Origin: Chitinophagales bacterium
GTDB lineage: Bacteria; Bacteroidota; Bacteroidia; Chitinophagales; Chitinophagaceae
NCBI GenBank assembly: GCA_017303455.1
Contig: JAFLBM010000003.1
Coordinates: forward strand, 62,001 to 126,000
Length of the DNA: 64,000 nucleotides
Reading direction: 5' to 3'
Shown: positions 63,673-64,000 of the stretch, piece by piece
Layout of the letters: each line of letters opens with the position of its first letter
Numbering within the stretch: position 1 is the first letter of the stretch
Translations under genes and position numbers: made by a program
The notes under the pieces: generated by a model
Databases searched by the model: none
Told to the model about the DNA's origin: nothing
Seen by the model: only the letters and a program-made list of their open reading frames with translations

Positions 63673-64000
63673 ATGAGCTGGAATGACACGATGGGTTTGA
63701 TGTCAACCGTCGCCCTTTCTTTACCTGTTTTATTCATCATTGCCTTCCGGCTTGCCGGATACAGAACTTTCCCTGCTTTATTAGCTTATTATATTATCGC
63801 TGTTGCCTATAATTTTCTGACAGAAGGATATGTTCATGTCAACAAGAGTGCAGTCCTCTATACCGGTCTTATCAATAACCTGCTGGATGCACCATTGATG
63901 CTGCTGTTCCTTAGTTATTTCAGCAGATCAGTTGAGAATACAAGACGAATGCACTGGCTGATCGGCGGGTTAATCGTTTTTGATATTGCTCTCGTTTCGA
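63673..64000 (+). CDS. Membrane protein, 3' end beyond window
   Basis: An open frame begins ATGAGCTGGAATGAC and runs off the window end without a stop: MSWNDTMGLMSTVALSLPVL, then hydrophobic helices such as YYIIAVAYNFLTEGYVHV and LMLLFLSYFSRS, and WLIGGLIVFDIALVS. At least four membrane helices are in the first 109 residues. It resembles hypothetical polytopic membrane proteins of Bacteroidota. Function unknown. Confidence 0.75.
   Translation, partial: MSWNDTMGLMSTVALSLPVLFIIAFRLAGYRTFPALLAYYIIAVAYNFLTEGYVHVNKSAVLYTGLINNLLDAPLMLLFLSYFSRSVENTRRMHWLIGGLIVFDIALVS

Overview
The window is chromosomal DNA of a Bacteroidota bacterium, most likely family Chitinophagaceae (Ferruginibacter/Sediminibacterium-like); this is inferred, since there is no rRNA gene to place it. 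The grounds are Bacteroidota-type promoters (TTG, 18-20 bp, TAnnTTTG) close to start codons, a type IX secretion C-terminal sorting domain, a PorT-type outer-membrane barrel, small proteins typical of the group, and dense short operons on both strands at a G+C in the 40s. No tRNA, rRNA, CRISPR array, transposase or integrase gene was seen.

Layout. 0-7.3 kb: a trans-sulfuration enzyme, a 48-residue membrane protein, a TIGR02757 protein, a fatty-acid hydroxylase, a two-domain GH9/NodB polysaccharide enzyme and an FAH-family enzyme. 7.3-16.0 kb: an AraC regulator and seven leftward genes (two cytoplasmic/Tat aldo-keto reductases, three esterase/hydrolases, a SnoaL-like protein and a carboxymuconolactone-decarboxylase/cupin protein). 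One 35-bp sequence recurs in front of three of these transcription units and the regulator, so it looks like one regulon. 16.0-17.7 kb: a parDE toxin-antitoxin pair between two 161-bp direct repeats that are copies of the 3' end of a neighbouring DUF2807 gene. 17.9-37.6 kb: mostly core and envelope genes (flavin reductase, PorT barrel, lysS, coaX - barrel - lptC, LPS glycosyltransferase and O-antigen ligase, meaB, a glycine-rich T9SS surface protein, a zinc metalloprotease, a 17-repeat MORN/TPR protein). 37.8-46.0 kb: typA, then a four-helix-bundle (23S rRNA intervening-sequence protein family) gene flanked by inverted repeats, a GT2/membrane glycosyltransferase, an alpha/beta hydrolase, an HGSNAT-like acyltransferase and a Gfo/Idh/MocA oxidoreductase.

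46.2-49.1 kb is an AT-rich three-gene island: DNA adenine methyltransferase, ParB-like protein and a PD-(D/E)XK-like nuclease candidate. It is the best candidate here for an undescribed restriction/defence system. 49.3-64 kb: acetyltransferase and small DUF genes, a lipid block (FabH, lipid kinase, patatin-like membrane protein), heme A synthase, RNase HII, Sua5/YrdC, a JmjC-like protein, a TlpA-like thioredoxin, a 2-oxoacid:ferredoxin oxidoreductase beta subunit, an AhpD-like protein, a diheme cytochrome c and the start of a membrane protein cut by the window edge.

All identifications come from reading the translated sequence and recognising motifs; no database search was run. Start codons were moved inward from the longest open frame wherever a signal peptide, family N-terminus or promoter favoured an internal start.
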